From contig CM018038.1 of assembly GCA_008638375.1 (NCBI GenBank), positions 11,851,740 to 11,915,739 of the forward strand: 64,000 bases of DNA, in the 5' to 3' direction. Both the position numbers and the translations under genes were made by a program. The notes under the pieces were generated by a model, which was given only the letters and a program-made list of their open reading frames with translations, was not told the DNA's origin and searched no databases. Each line of letters begins with the position of its first letter. Position 1 is the stretch's first letter. Shown here in pieces: positions 1 to 12,356 of the stretch. Source of the stretch: Nyssa sinensis (Eukaryota; Streptophyta; Magnoliopsida; Cornales; Nyssaceae).

Positions 1-1402
1 TTCTATACCAAACATCAACTTACATTGAATGCATCACCATTAACCATGCTTCAAGAAAGCTGGCTCATTCGATCAGCAGAAAGATGGATCATTCATTTTT
101 TTTAGCTTTAATTGTACACTTCTATTAGCATGTCAAAGACTCTCAATTTGCTTATTATTAAAAAAAAAAATTAGAAGGAAAGATAGTTTAATTAGTTTAA
201 TTGAGATCTTATTGTATCTAAGAGAAAAAAAAAAAAAGTTTTAATTTACATATATAACACTTAGCCAAACCAGCATTAACAATCAAATAAAATTCAAAAA
301 ACAATATAAAAGGACCTGAAATTATATTGGCTTATTAGTGTTTCTTGGGTGAAGCAAATTTTTAATTATTTATTTCTTTGCCAAGAAATTAGTGACCAAA
401 TATTAGAGCCATGTGTCTATTTATTTATTTAGAGTTGAAAGGTATTTTAGAAGATCGTGACTAATGTAATCGTTAGGTTTTTTTGAATAATAGTCTTTTT
501 AAAAAAATATTTCAAAAATAATTTCTAAAATAATACAAACAGTAAAGACTGAGATTCTAATCAAATGGTGAATTCACTCTCTACGTAATAGACGTAGGTT
601 TAATTCCTTACTCTCAATTACGATTAAAGAAGGAGAATTGAACTCATGCATATTGCATAAAAAGTAAGTATTTGTATTACTTGAATAAAATCTTGATTTT
701 ATAACACACATCTAATAATGCAATACTTTTTATTTGGAAATTATTTTTACTAAACTTTTGAAAATGTGGAGAATTACATCGAAATATCATTAGTTTTTCA
801 AATTACATTGATTTCTTATTTTCTAATGAAATATTCATTATTTCATTTTTTAAAAAAAATTATATTGATCTCTCTACCAAATTACTTAACAAATATTCCT
901 AATATTTTCTAAAATTATAGTAGTCTACCATTTATTAATAATATACAGATTATTTCTTGGTTCAAAACTCACCATTAATAATATTAAAATTTTAATCATA
1001 TTTTTTATATGATTAGAATATCCTATATAATACATATTTTTTTTTTATTTTTTTTGTCCAAAATCACAAATGAGGATCTGTAATTTTCAATATCACAGAG
1101 TAAATTCATGTTTTGTAATTAATATTCGTCTATTAATAATTTTGATAGAAGAGATTTGGAAAAAAAAAAAAAAAATCTGTACATGTGATGTAATATAGAA
1201 AAGATGACTGTAATTAAGAAAACAAGCTTAGCAAGAGAAGCGAAGAGAAAACATGTCAAACTGCCACTGCACAAATAAAAAGAGACGCCATTTTTTTGTC
1301 TGTTTCAATTTCAATTATAAATTTTCCAACTGTGAGGGAATGAAACCTGGCATTTAATGATTCATTTTTGAACCCATCTGTAGACAACGATTTCTTCTAT
1401 AC
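1..1402. other. AT-rich upstream intergenic DNA
   Basis: Very AT-rich sequence with many A and T homopolymer runs, for example around 220-238 and 1160-1175. I see no open frame with protein-like composition, no LTR ends and no RNA gene. The last few hundred bases probably hold the distal promoter of the phosphoglycerate mutase gene. Confidence 0.6.
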
Positions 1403-1429
1403 ATCTCTCTCTCTCTCTCTCTCTCTCTC
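1403..1429 (+). repeat. (TC)n microsatellite upstream of the PGM gene
   Basis: An uninterrupted TC dinucleotide run lies about 150 bp upstream of the TATA-like motif. CT-rich tracts near transcription starts are common in plant promoters, so a promoter or leader role is possible. It is also a good length-polymorphism marker. Confidence 0.9.
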
Positions 1430-1577
1430 GATTTTGTCTCTGCAAATCGACATGTAACTGACATCACTTTCTTCATCATCTTCTCCGTCAACTTCTCTAG
1501 TAATAAACTCTGCCCAAAAGCTTGCATTTCTCAGCCTGTTTTTTTTCGTGACTGTGACCCCAGCAGTCGTTTTGGCC

Positions 1578-1586
1578 TATAAATAA
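1578..1586 (+). promoter_or_regulatory. Candidate TATA box of the PGM gene
   Basis: The motif CTATAAATA lies in a pyrimidine-rich context, about 100 bp before a good splice donor (GTAAGA at 1679) that would end a non-coding first exon. Position and sequence fit a plant TATA box. Transcript 5' ends would decide it. Confidence 0.5.
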
Positions 1587-1678
1587 TGTAAGAGCTCTCT
1601 ACGCATTCTTTCTATTACACGGCAAACTGTTGATTTCTCTCCTTTTTGTTTGTGTTTTCATCTCCCTTTCTTTTTTAT

Positions 1679-2504
1679 GTAAGATTGGTTCTTTCTATTC
1701 TTCTATTGTTATTGCGATGTGTTTGTTATATCTTTTCTCGTGTTTTTCAAGCTTTTGGTGTACTCGTTCAAATTTTGATTCCTGTCCTGGAATACCCGTT
1801 TTGGTTAACTTTTAATTTGAGCTTCTCAGATTATATATGTGTGTTTCTGTATATATATAAGTATGTATACAATTGTTCGCCATGGGAAAAACCTTTGAGT
1901 TAGATCTGAATTTGTGTATTATTTTTAATTAAGAAATGTATATAATTGATGCGTTACAAGTGATTTCTGTGATTTGTAATCTTCTCTTTTGTTTCCTTTA
2001 TTGCTCTTTTAAATTCTCTACAATGTTCTTAATGATGGATTACAAATTAATGGTGGAAAAAAATGTTTTTGAGATTATATGAACTTGTTGCTCCTTGTAC
2101 GAGATTTAACTTCCTGGTTGGAATTTAAAGTTTGTGGGATTATGAATGTTTAATTTCTAATTGGCTATGGATTGAGTAATTATTCACCCCCCAGAAAGCA
2201 AATTTACCCTAATTATATGGTTATGAGCTTGTTTAATGCACACTATTACTGTGGCTTTTTTTTTTTGAAAACCTTTGTCCTGTTTGCCCCTCTTTTGGAC
2301 TACAGATATAGTGAAATACACACAAGCTGTTCTTTGAATCAGTGAGCTTTCTTTCATTTGGATACAATTTGTTCTATTTTTCCCTTTGATAGCACTGAAA
2401 TATGTGATACTGTCTCTATGCCTTTTGTTGTTCGTCAAATGGAAGGAAACCGATTGTCTAATATGTGTTTTTACTTCATTACTTGGGGTTTTGTTGATTG
2501 TCAG
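1679..2504 (+). other. Probable 5'-UTR leader intron of the PGM gene
   Basis: A GTAAGA donor at 1679 and a T-rich tract ending in TTGTCAG at 2504 bracket this stretch. The acceptor lies one base before the ATG at 2506. A leader intron explains why the ATG sits about 0.9 kb from the TATA motif. The acceptor is convincing; the donor is the best of several possible GT sites. Confidence 0.5.
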
Positions 2505-2505
2505 A

Positions 2506-5500
2506 ATGGCTGCTACAGCATTTCACCAAGCTATTGGGACTCTTCAGTCCAACGGATATTTCAATCACTCAGGTTTTCAGCAGGAGTTTGGGAATGCAGC
2601 TTCTGTAAGGTTGATCTCGAAGGGTATCGAGGCTGACTTTGGACTATTAAGAGGAAGATATTCTTTTAGAAAGAGGAATTTTGGTGTAATTAAAGCCTCG
2701 ACTTCTCAAATTTCAGTTTTCGACGCGGTTTCATCCCCAGCAAACAACACCGCCACCACCACCACCACCACCACCAATGGCTCTCCTAAGATATCAAGTA
2801 AGACAGTTCGATTCTGAATTGACTTGGACTAGGAAATAATACAATTAGACAAATATATAGTGATTGATCATATGGCAATTATTATGTTCTAATGTTGAGT
2901 TGCACATCTTTGCAGGGTCAATTTTTTGCACCTGAATGTAACCAAGTTGTTTTGAGCTTTTTTGTTAATTTATATTTCCTCACAACTTGGAGAGTAAATT
3001 TCTCCTTTTGCTAATTCTTCCAATTGCTTTTTCTGTTTTCTTTTTTCAGATGAAGCAGCTTTGATCCTAATTCGCCATGGTGAGTCTTTGTGGAATGAAA
3101 AGAACTTGTTCACAGGTTGCGTTGATGTGCCCTTGACCAAGAAGGGTGTGGAAGAGGCAATTGAAGCTGGTAAGAGAATCAGCAGCATACCTGTTGACAT
3201 GATTTATACATCTGCACTGATTCGTGCACAGATGACCGCTATGCTTGCCATGACGCAGCACCGTCGCAAGAAGGTAATTTGTGCAAACATTTGGTTTGTT
3301 CTTATAACACACCATTCGCAATTGCTCTTGGAAGCTGATCTCATCAGATGATATTGAGCTTCTGATGTTCAACTTTATCTATTAATTTTCTGTTACTTCT
3401 CAGAGCAGGAGTAATGTGTAGGGGCAACAATACTGATCCTGTTTGCATACCTCAAACAAATGCATAACGAGCTGCACAGCCTCTGCTACTCTTTTTTCAA
3501 GTGATTTAATTTTTTTTAGTAGATTCTAGCTTATGCTTTTTAATCAGTTAGTTTTGACACCAGTAAAGACCTCTGTTCAAACTTCAAATCCATCTCCATC
3601 TATTACTGTAATAACCATTAAACTGCCCACAGGTGCCAATTGTTTTGCATAATGAGAGTGAACAGGCAAAGGCATGGAGTAAAATTTTCAGTAAAGAAAC
3701 CAAAAAGCAATGCATTCCTGTTACAACAGCGTGGCAACTGAATGAAAGAATGTAATTATTTCACTGTTTTTTCTTCTTTGGTTATTCCTCCTGCTTATTA
3801 TCCCCTCTAAACACTTCCCTGTATGGCCTGTAACCTGTTCTTCTCTTTAGGTATGGGGAATTACAGGGACTTAATAAGCAGGAAACAGCAGATAGGTATG
3901 GTAAGGAACAAGTTCACGAGTGGCGCCGTAGTTATGACATACCTCCCCCTAATGGCGAGAGTTTGAAAATGTGTGCTCAGAGGGCTGTTGCTTACTTTAA
4001 GGAACATGTAAGCATAATGATGTGCTTATATTGTTTATGTAGTTCTTTTTTCATTATCATCTGACTTTTGAAACATATGTTGTAGATTGAACCCCAACTT
4101 CTATCCGGAAAGAATGTAATGATTGCCGCCCATGGGAATTCGTTGAGGTCTATTATTATGTATCTTGACAAATTAACTTCCCAGGAGGTGACACTTTGAC
4201 CTTATTGGATGTTTACCTGCTTCCTGGTCTCTAGTTTGTTTATAACAGACAAAATTCATGTCTTATTTTCTTCAGGTTATTAGCTTGGAACTTTCAACTG
4301 GGATACCTATGCTTTACATATCAAAAGAGGGAAAATTTATGAGGAGGGGAAGTCCTGTGGCACCTACTGAGGCTGGGGTTTATGCTTATACTAAGGTATC
4401 CAACTTAGAGCCATCTGGTATTTGAGCCTGCTTGATATTCTTTGTGATTACTTTAGACCCATTTACCAATGAGCATAGCATAAAAGATGCAGTCTAATGT
4501 TATAAAAATGCTTTGAAGTACTCTCTTTGCCTAGTTGTCTGCAATTGCCTTCACGGACCATTTGATTGTCATGAAGAAAGAGAGAAAAGAAGAGGAACTT
4601 GGAATTGTAAAACATATTGAGATAGATAGGCTTCTTCATTTCAAATTTCCAAAATTTCCTCTTGTTTTCCTCTGTGTTCTTGAGAACCAAATTAAAAAAC
4701 TGTAGGTTTAGTTACAGAAAGGGTGTGAGTCTTGACTTGTCTATGCATCGCATCCATCCATTATGTAGTGGAATGCCCTGAATTTATGTCTCAAGGTGCT
4801 TCAGAAGTTCAGATACAGTGGAGAATGGTTTAGTTGTTAGCACTGAGTCACATATTTGATGTGAAGTAATCTTACATTATATACTACCTGAGATCACACC
4901 TTTGGACGTATATAAGATATTCCGTAAAATATGTATTATTTGAATTTTTTATGACTAAGAACCTTTCTACTTTTCTGCCTTTATTTTTTATTACAGAATA
5001 AGTTTACAATTTAATATTTGGTTCTTATATTGCACAAAAGGACCTTTAGTGTGTTTGATATGGGAAATATTTTCTCACCGTTTGTTGGAAGTTGGAACAG
5101 AAACCTTTCTGGGGAAAAAAGAATACACGAGTGGCTTCAAATGGTTTTGATTGTAGTGGTACCTCTGCTTCTGTTGTGTGCTGGAAAAATCTGTACACAA
5201 ATAAATTTTCTTTAGACTAACATAAAAAATGATATTATTTTTGGAAAGGTTTTCCACTAGTATATGCTTATTACATAATGACTTATTAAAAAGGTGTTAA
5301 AATTTTGCCTGTTCTCTATTGCTTTATGTCTCTATTAAGTGACATTTTTGCTTGGTGATCTTACTTTAAACTGTCAAGTCCTTGTACATATAGTTCAATT
5401 AGATGGTCATTTCTGATAATGTTAATATCATGTCCTTTCCTTGAAAAGAACTTACAAACTGGTGACTTCCGTTTACTTCTTTCTTTTCAACTTTCTTTTA

Positions 5501-5655
5501 TTTCCTTCTTTGTTTTTTTCTCTCAAGTTTAAAAATTTTCAGGAGACTGAATTTTTCTATTCAACATGGAGAAGTAACACCTTGTCATTTTTTTTCTCCT
5601 GAAAATGCAGGGTTTGGCTGTGTACAGGCAGAAATTAGATGAGATGTTTCAGTGA
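2506..5655 (+). CDS. 2,3-bisphosphoglycerate-dependent phosphoglycerate mutase, probably plastid-targeted
   Basis: Seven exons read by eye: 2506-2797, 3050-3273, 3633-3751, 3851-4007, 4086-4187, 4276-4395 and 5611-5655. All have GT-AG borders and matching phase, giving 352 residues. The family interconverts 3- and 2-phosphoglycerate through a phosphohistidine. Catalytic marks are visible: LIRHGES with His107, NERMYGELQG with Glu210, and AAHGNSLR with His280. The first about 97 residues are Ser/Thr/Asn-rich with few acidic residues, like a transit peptide, and end in a polythreonine run coded by an ACC repeat. An open frame extends upstream of 2506, but it lies in the leader intron, so the ATG just after the acceptor is preferred. 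The gene converges on the SEC14-like gene. It resembles Arabidopsis At1g22170/At1g78050 (recalled from memory). Family assignment is firm; plastid location is inferred. Confidence 0.93.
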
Positions 5656-6230
5656 TGATAATCAAGTATAGGTAATTTACTGGTTGGTTTCTTCTGTTTT
5701 CTACCTCCCATTTTTACTATCCTTTTTTCCCTTCTTTGGTAGCTAAATGTCCTCTGCTGTTGAACGAGGGAAATCCCCTCCTCCCACTCAATACCTTCTT
5801 GAAAGTTAATCTGCTGCTCTATTTGCTTCCCTATAGATATGTACAACTTATATGAAGTCAAAATTATCTCCCAGCTGAATTTTACAGTCTTGGATGTGTG
5901 GCCACAAAGTCCTTGGCCTTGTTTACTCTCATGCATGCTCACACTTCTATGTTTTTGCAGGGTCTTACCTTCCATTGCATCGTATCGAAGTTTGAAAATA
6001 GTTCTGCATAACCAATTCTTGTTAAACATATGGATACAGTTCTCAGTAGTAGATCATAAAGACTGCCTACTGTTGTTATGTACTTTTTGTATGCATCAAT
6101 CAAGTGGAGCTATGTTTTCTTTAAGGATTGATGTTTTTGATAGATTGAGAAATTTAATCATGTGATAGAGACTGGAATGAAGCATTAGTTTTTGAACTTC
6201 CAGTTATTGTGCTGTTGTTGAAGAATTCAC
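5656..6230 (+). other. PGM 3' UTR with a probable 3'-UTR intron (5672-5960)
   Basis: Sixteen bases after the stop codon there is a donor (GTAATTT at 5672), and a T-rich tract ending in TTTTTGCAG closes at 5960. A spliced 3' UTR would therefore resume at 5961. The poly(A) site is not obvious; AT-rich sequence continues to about 6200. Introns this close behind a stop codon usually do not trigger nonsense-mediated decay. Confidence 0.45.
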
Positions 6231-7084
6231 TTAAGAGGAAAGATAGTCATACATTATCAGCTCGTATGCCATTATATTGACATCGATTCTCTTCACATGT
6301 GACGCACTTGTCGCTGGTTTAGACTTTTCTTAAAAGTGTTAACTCTCGAGAGTACTATCCGATTCATAGATCTTATAAACCCAAGTGGAATTTCCTATTC
6401 AACCGTTGCGTGGCATAAAGCTTGGGATGCTAGACAATCCTGATTAGTGATTGATGACCACAGCTCCCACCCTACTTAAAAAGATGCATTTGTAGCAACC
6501 ACCCCCCAGTTCCTACCTTGTGACCCCATAAAAATAAAATTTTAGACACCTTGATGTGGACAGGATAGAACAGGCATTGGACAAATGGAACTATGCAAGA
6601 AAAATGGAAAACCTGCTAAAATGGAAGTCATAACTATGTGGTTCACCGCTGCAGATTTAGGTGGCTAGCTTTGTGCCAGACCATCAGGTGGTATTCGGAA
6701 TCAAGCTTGGCCTAAATCTAAGTTATCTAACACATCAATTTTTGTTTTTAGTTGGACTGAAGTATAAACCACTAGATAGCCATTGCCAGACTTTAACATA
6801 AATTGCATAATACTTGTGTTTGGGAAAATAAATAACAGCAAGTTTAAAATATTTACTGCATGTTTGGAAGGGCATCTCCATATTTGGAATTTAGTTGGAA
6901 TTTTACATTTTTTTTATTAAAAAAAGGAGCGAAAAAGTGGGGTTGATGCTCCAAAAATATGGGCATCAATGGAGCTCAGGTTGCATCCTTACTGACCTCC
7001 TGGTCAGTCAAACCTTTCAAATAATCAATATCAATTGAATTCAGCTCAACCTAACTTACTCTATCAATCGCAATCTTCAATTGT
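6231..7084. other. Intergenic DNA between two convergent genes
   Basis: Mixed-composition DNA with stop codons in all frames. No gene, LTR or terminal-repeat structure was recognised. It separates the 3' ends of the PGM and SEC14-like genes. Confidence 0.5.
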
Positions 7085-7275
7085 ATGACAGGACGTAATT
7101 GGAAGTGCTGCAGTACCCCCACCTACAGGCTACAACACAAAGTAAAACAAGCCTTTGACCCTAGAGTGGTCTAAAAGGGGTTTTACACTCAACAAAAATC
7201 AAACCAGAAACTTGTACTTACAAGACAGTTACCTCAACTGCTTACCGCCACTATACTAACCCTTGGGGTTGAATT
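7085..7275 (-). repeat. SINE-like short interspersed repeat
   Basis: On the minus strand this begins TCAACCCCAAGGG, then has an A-box-like stretch (TTAGTATAGTGG) and a weak B-box-like GGTTTGATTTT about 50 bases on. A similar arrangement with the same CTTGGGGTTGA boundary recurs at 33255-33415. tRNA-derived SINEs have this layout. It is degenerate, and no flanking duplication was resolved. Confidence 0.4.
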
Positions 7276-7876
7276 CAGCTCAACCTTCATATCAATGAAC
7301 ATGCTTAAGATGTATTAGTGGTTTGCACTCACATCAGTATTTATAAATAAAAAAAAAAAAATTGATACTTTTGCCCGGTCGACCCTTGCATGGCATGGTT
7401 TTCTTGCCCTCTACAAGTAATATTGTTTGATGGCTAGTGATGGGATGGGTTCAAATCCAATTATTTGGGGAGAGAGGGGAGAGTCACCCAGGAATAATCA
7501 GGCAGAGGTCTGGATGATCAAGTTTTCAACCCTAACCAACCCCTAAGTGGCCTCTTTGTATTTGTGTCAACTCTACTAGCTGCCTTTCAGATTTTATTGT
7601 TTTTCTTCTTCTTTGAGAAAGATTGAGGACTTCATCCAAATAGACAAAAATTGAAAGGCATCTTTTCAATTAAGATGAGAATGCCAAGGTTACCAGCACC
7701 AGGTATCTTTAGAATGTATAACATGAAAAATTTGTCAGATTGCTTCAATCACACACCCGTGCCCGCACCTGTGAACGCGCACACAAAAAAGAAGAAAAGA
7801 AAACATGCATCATTGACCGGAGAAATTTTCACATCACCGTCCACTACCACAATTTGACTCGAGTTTGCAGTTCATA
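7276..7876. other. Intergenic DNA downstream of the SEC14-like gene
   Basis: No gene seen. The final part should hold the SEC14-like 3' UTR, read on the minus strand. Confidence 0.45.
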
Positions 7877-10800
7877 CTATTTAGCATCTCCAGCTGGCTT
7901 GCTGCAACCACTAGGCACCGGCAAATCATTCTCTGGGGAAAAATCTTCTACATTAACCCCGTGTGACGATTTATCTACTTTCTCATCTGAGGCATCAGAA
8001 TCAGACACCGAATTTGTAGGATTGGAACAGGTATCAGTTGTGAGGACCGGTCGATGGGCTGCCACAAGAGAGGCCATCCTCTTATCATCTTCTCTCATCC
8101 TTTCAGCATACTTATGAATGTCGAAACCTGTATTATCTTTTCCACCAAATGCAGAATCAAGCTGTTCTATGTCAAATAGGTCCTCCATTATTTTCTTTGT
8201 ATTTGGATCATCTGAGTAAACAAACTTGACTTTGTTGGCTGTCTTCTGCTCTAAAAAGGGCTTTACCAGCTGCAATTACACATTCTTTTAATGTTAACAG
8301 CAAACCAGTGAATAAGCTCACATGAAGGCACAGACAACTATCATCTCAACACAGACGGATATTATATTGTCATTGGTTTGGAACTCATAAATATAAATAT
8401 AGGAAAATTATAAACATTATTAGTGAACAAGTCCCCCAACATTATTGTTAGAATCATCTGGCAGATACCCAAGTCAGAAGTTTGATGGCCAAATAATTGT
8501 TAGCATGCGATGTTTTTATCAGCAGATTTCTTTTGCATCAAAGCAAATTCATCGATTCTCAACATCAAAGTAAAAAGGTATGAAATTCAAAGGAAATGTG
8601 CAATACCCAACAATCTTGTTGATAACTAAATCATTCCTTCTAATCTGGGACTATGAGATCTTTAACTGTGGGGCCAAATACCTCTGCCATAGGCCATGCT
8701 TCCAAACTTTCATTGGAACTAGTTATAATCTCATGTAAGCTAATTTATCACCCAGGGAACAGTTTAAAAGAAAGATACATACTTAAATGATGCACGCTGA
8801 AGATTCATTAGAGATAATTCTATGCTAAAATTTTATTAGTACCACATAAAAGAATACTGGAAAGCAAGGTCATATGAGTTTACCCTATAGAATGGTTCAA
8901 AGAACTTGGGTGGGTTGTATAGTATTGCATCACCCAATCTCTCAGGATAATGGACTTGCAAAACATGGGCCGTTTCCCGTGACACCTTGAATGAGATATT
9001 TGACAAATTGAAACCATGGAAATCAATCAGCCAGATCATTTGTTCCTGGTTCTGTGGCAGATTTAAAATAGCGTTCTCCATGCAATACACTAAGTACCTA
9101 ATTTGTGCACTCGTTGACTTTGAGTTCTGCAGTCAAACATAAACTTGAAAAAAGTTGTGAAGGAAAAATCAAGAAATGACAAAGCAGTCCCCTTTTGAAG
9201 CTTGAATCTGTAATGTGATGCAACACATATTTATAAAAAATAGGGTCATTTAGACACAAGTCCATAAAAAATATGAAAATTATCATAAGATCCACATTCA
9301 AACATATTTATCCCATAAGTCCTTTAATTATTTCATGACTAGATTACCCTTTCAGCATTTTTTTCCAATTTAGTCTAATTGAATCCCATGAAAAACACTC
9401 AGCAACCAAGAAATAATTTCAAAACTTCAAAATTCAAAAACTCATAATATATAAATTCATTTTAAATAAAATTTATATATATGAACTTTAAAAATCGAGA
9501 TCTATCAAACAAAATTCATATTGAATATAAAATTTTCAACAAAAAAAAAAAAATGATTAGACAATGTAAAATTTCATCTCTTCGAAAGTATAAAATTTTA
9601 CACTTCTATAAAAATTGAGAAAACTATAAATTGTTATTAATTTAATTGAACTTTTGAGCCACATGTTGGATGGTAAAAAAAAATCAGCATTTAAGACATG
9701 GAGAATTAAAGCTCACTAGTTGCAAAAGTGTGTAATTTTACACTATCCTAAAAGTGTGAAATTTTACACTATTACAAAAGTGTGATAATTGGGAGCAGAG
9801 TCTAATAAATTGACTGTTATCCGCATGTATCAACTCCGTTCCAGGGAAAAGCACTGTGTGTGCAATAATTAGAATTAAGAAAAAGAAAGCACTTAACTAT
9901 TCTATACACACATGAAAAAGAAAAAGAAAAGAAAAGCGAGTGTAAAATTTTATACTTTAAAAAAAATGTGATAATCTAGGAGTAGAGTCAAATATATTGA
10001 CTGCTTTTGCCAACTCTCCACCCCCAAAGGGAAAGTAGAAAAAACACTGTGTAATAATTAAGATTGGGAAAGAAAAAACATGACCATTTTATGCATACCT
10101 AGAAAAGAAAAAGAAAAGAGCTTTCAAGTTGCCTTTAGATCACAAAATGACAAACATTCAACTTTTATTATTACACAGTGTTTTCTTTGATTATCACAAA
10201 CATTTAAGACGTGAGAACATTCAATGAAGATCACAGAATACCACTTTGATTAAAAAACCTTCAACAACATTCACTGGAGATCCAATATGTTTGCACAGTG
10301 GGTGGCAGCATGAATGTTGACTGAATAGCTTAGGAACACTAATGGCATAAGAGACCTACAATTGTGGTCACAAAAACTTAAAAAAAAATTGCACAAAGTT
10401 TGGTTGAACACCGATTAACCCTAATCGCAACGATACCAAATAGTGATATGAAAGGGTATTTGCAGATCAGTGATGAGGAATTGCAAAGTGAAGGTTGTAA
10501 CACTTGTGGCGGCAATGGTTGGAGATGAATTACAGAGACGATAGGAGAAGATGGAATGTCACCACGATCGGTGGTGAAAAGAGAGAAGAGAAAGATCAAG
10601 AGAGAGAGAGGGAAAAAAGAGTTAGGAAAAAAAAATAGGGAAGAAGAATGTGTAAGTAGGGTTAAATTATATTAAGATTATTATTTTCATATATAATAAT
10701 TATTTAATGCCAGTACATCAAAAATGAATCTCAATTTAAAAAACAAAAACAAATTGTCCTTTATCTCATAAATGAAAAATACCTGAACTCTACAATAATT

Positions 10801-12335
10801 AGACATTTTTTGAAGAGACTTAAGACCAATTACCCTTAAAAAATAATAGAACATTACTATAATATAAGCACCAACCAAATCTATGTTAAACAAAAATGCA
10901 AAACAAGCAATGAATTCTCATTCACATTGTCACTGTGGTTAAACTGTCAATCCACCTATAGAACCTAGGCCACATTTGGTGAGACGAATCATGTGGATAT
11001 TTTATTTTTCCTTTCCTTTTTTATATATTGTTTGTATAGTAGTTTTTTTTTTATTTTCTTTTGGTTTTTTTTTTGGGGGGGGGGGGGGTTGGGTGTTATA
11101 GTCTTATAGCAATTGAGAAAAAAAATAAAACTGGTGGGCCAAAAACAGAAAGCCAATTATACTCCATTATATGAAGCAGTGTTTAGGCTACAAAAGGTTC
11201 AATTATTTAACAAGTCATACTGTATCGCTGAGGATGAAAGAGCATCTCTTCATGCAAGACTAATAAAATAATAGATGCATTACACAACACATGCATATAG
11301 AGGTAGGAAAATTGTCAGGTGAAACCTGGCAGCTAGGTCGCATGACAAGAACTGTTCTGCCGTGCTTGTCTACGTAGTTTGACCTGTAAATTTTTCCTGT
11401 TTCTGCCTCACAAGCGACTTCATCCTACATTGCAGGGGAAGCAAATTGTCAAAAAAAAAAAAAAATGTATTGAAAACATCAGTGCAGCTAGACCTAGAGA
11501 AAATTGACACTGACCAGCCAGTCCCCTGGGAAAAATGGAATCTGGTTGGCCTTCCTATTGAATAAATCAATTCAATTATAAATAGTTTGGGTTCTCTTAA
11601 TGTCAAGTATGAGAACACGGGTTCAAATTTGAGAGCAACCATGTCCTGAAAATAAAATCCGAGGTTAGGTTACACCCAATCCAACCTGGATTGATGGGAC
11701 AGCATTTTGCCATTAAGTTTATCTTTAAATAATTCAGTGGGTAGTTGAGTGAAGGTGGACCTTTAAAAGAATAATTCTAGTTTGAATTAAGTAATTTCGG
11801 ATCCAACCATATAAAAATAAGAGAGGCCTCATTGGGATGCTAAGGCCTATAATTAGAATTTATGCCAAGCATAGCGCAGGAATTAAATGTAGCAAACAAT
11901 TGATTTATGAATTCCGACATAAAGATGATAAACAAATAAAGTGAAGATGAGTGATAACCCAGCGAATCTCTTCTGGCTTGTATTCCAATCTCCATTTCAG
12001 GTTCTCTTTTAGCATTTTAGTTGCCTTGTTGATATTCCAGTTCCAAGCTCTTAAATGTCTTGAGATTAATGCATCAGAACAATAGCAAGACAACTTATCC
12101 GGCAAAGGTCCAACCAACCTTCTCAGCTCATTAATCTGCAAACATGGAAAGTATTACAAGCTGTAGAGCTTTCTTTTTTTCCCTCTAATAGCAACATTGC
12201 CCAATATTAATCTTTAAAATGAAATGGATGTACTTGTGGATTTCCTTGGGGACATGATACCTTTTCCTGCTGCTCTTCAGCTGTCAAAAGATTTTCGCAG
12301 GCATTTGAAGTGGATTTCTTTAAACTCTCACTCAT
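7877..12335 (-). CDS. SEC14-like phosphatidylinositol/phosphatidylcholine transfer protein (CRAL-TRIO)
   Basis: Five minus-strand exons: 12335-12261, 12135-11959, 11424-11326, 9126-8884 and 8269-7877. All have GT-AG borders and all junctions are phase 0, giving 328 residues. Residues 26-84 form a CRAL-TRIO N-terminal helical region containing HLRAWNWNINKA. Residues 85 to about 240 form the lipid-binding lobe, with RTVLVMRPSCQ, WLIDFHGFN and HYPERLGDAILYNPP. The rest is an acidic, Ser-rich tail. The family binds single phospholipids or other hydrophobic ligands and moves or presents them in the cytosol. The ATG at 12335 lies just inside an exon that follows a CTACAG acceptor, implying a non-coding first exon upstream. 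Intron 3 is unusually long (2.2 kb) and repeat-bearing. It resembles Arabidopsis At1g22180 (recalled). The specific lipid is unknown. Confidence 0.93.
9590..10125. repeat. Decayed tandem duplication in intron 3 of the SEC14-like gene
   Basis: Two related segments of about 160 bp (about 9770-9930 and 9963-10120) share, in order, GTGTGATAAT, AGAGTC, an ATTGACTG word, CACTGTGT, AATAATTA and an AAGAAAAAGAAAAGA tail. The flanks carry repeated short palindromes of the AAAATTTTACAC type. It is probably a duplicated relic of a small transposable element. A 14-base G run lies further along the same intron at 11075-11088. Confidence 0.55.
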
Positions 12336-12356
12336 AGCTTTCAAAGAAGTCGTCCT

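Noticed and set aside
2386..2505. Upstream in-frame extension of PGM exon 1
   Set aside because: The added residues have no leader-like character, and the stretch overlaps a T-rich intron end with a clear CAG acceptor at 2504. The ATG at 2506 is the natural start.
9098..9301. Minus-strand frame reaching upstream of SEC14-like exon 4
   Set aside because: It crosses a CTGCAG acceptor at 9127 and the extra residues do not resemble the family. Intron read-through.
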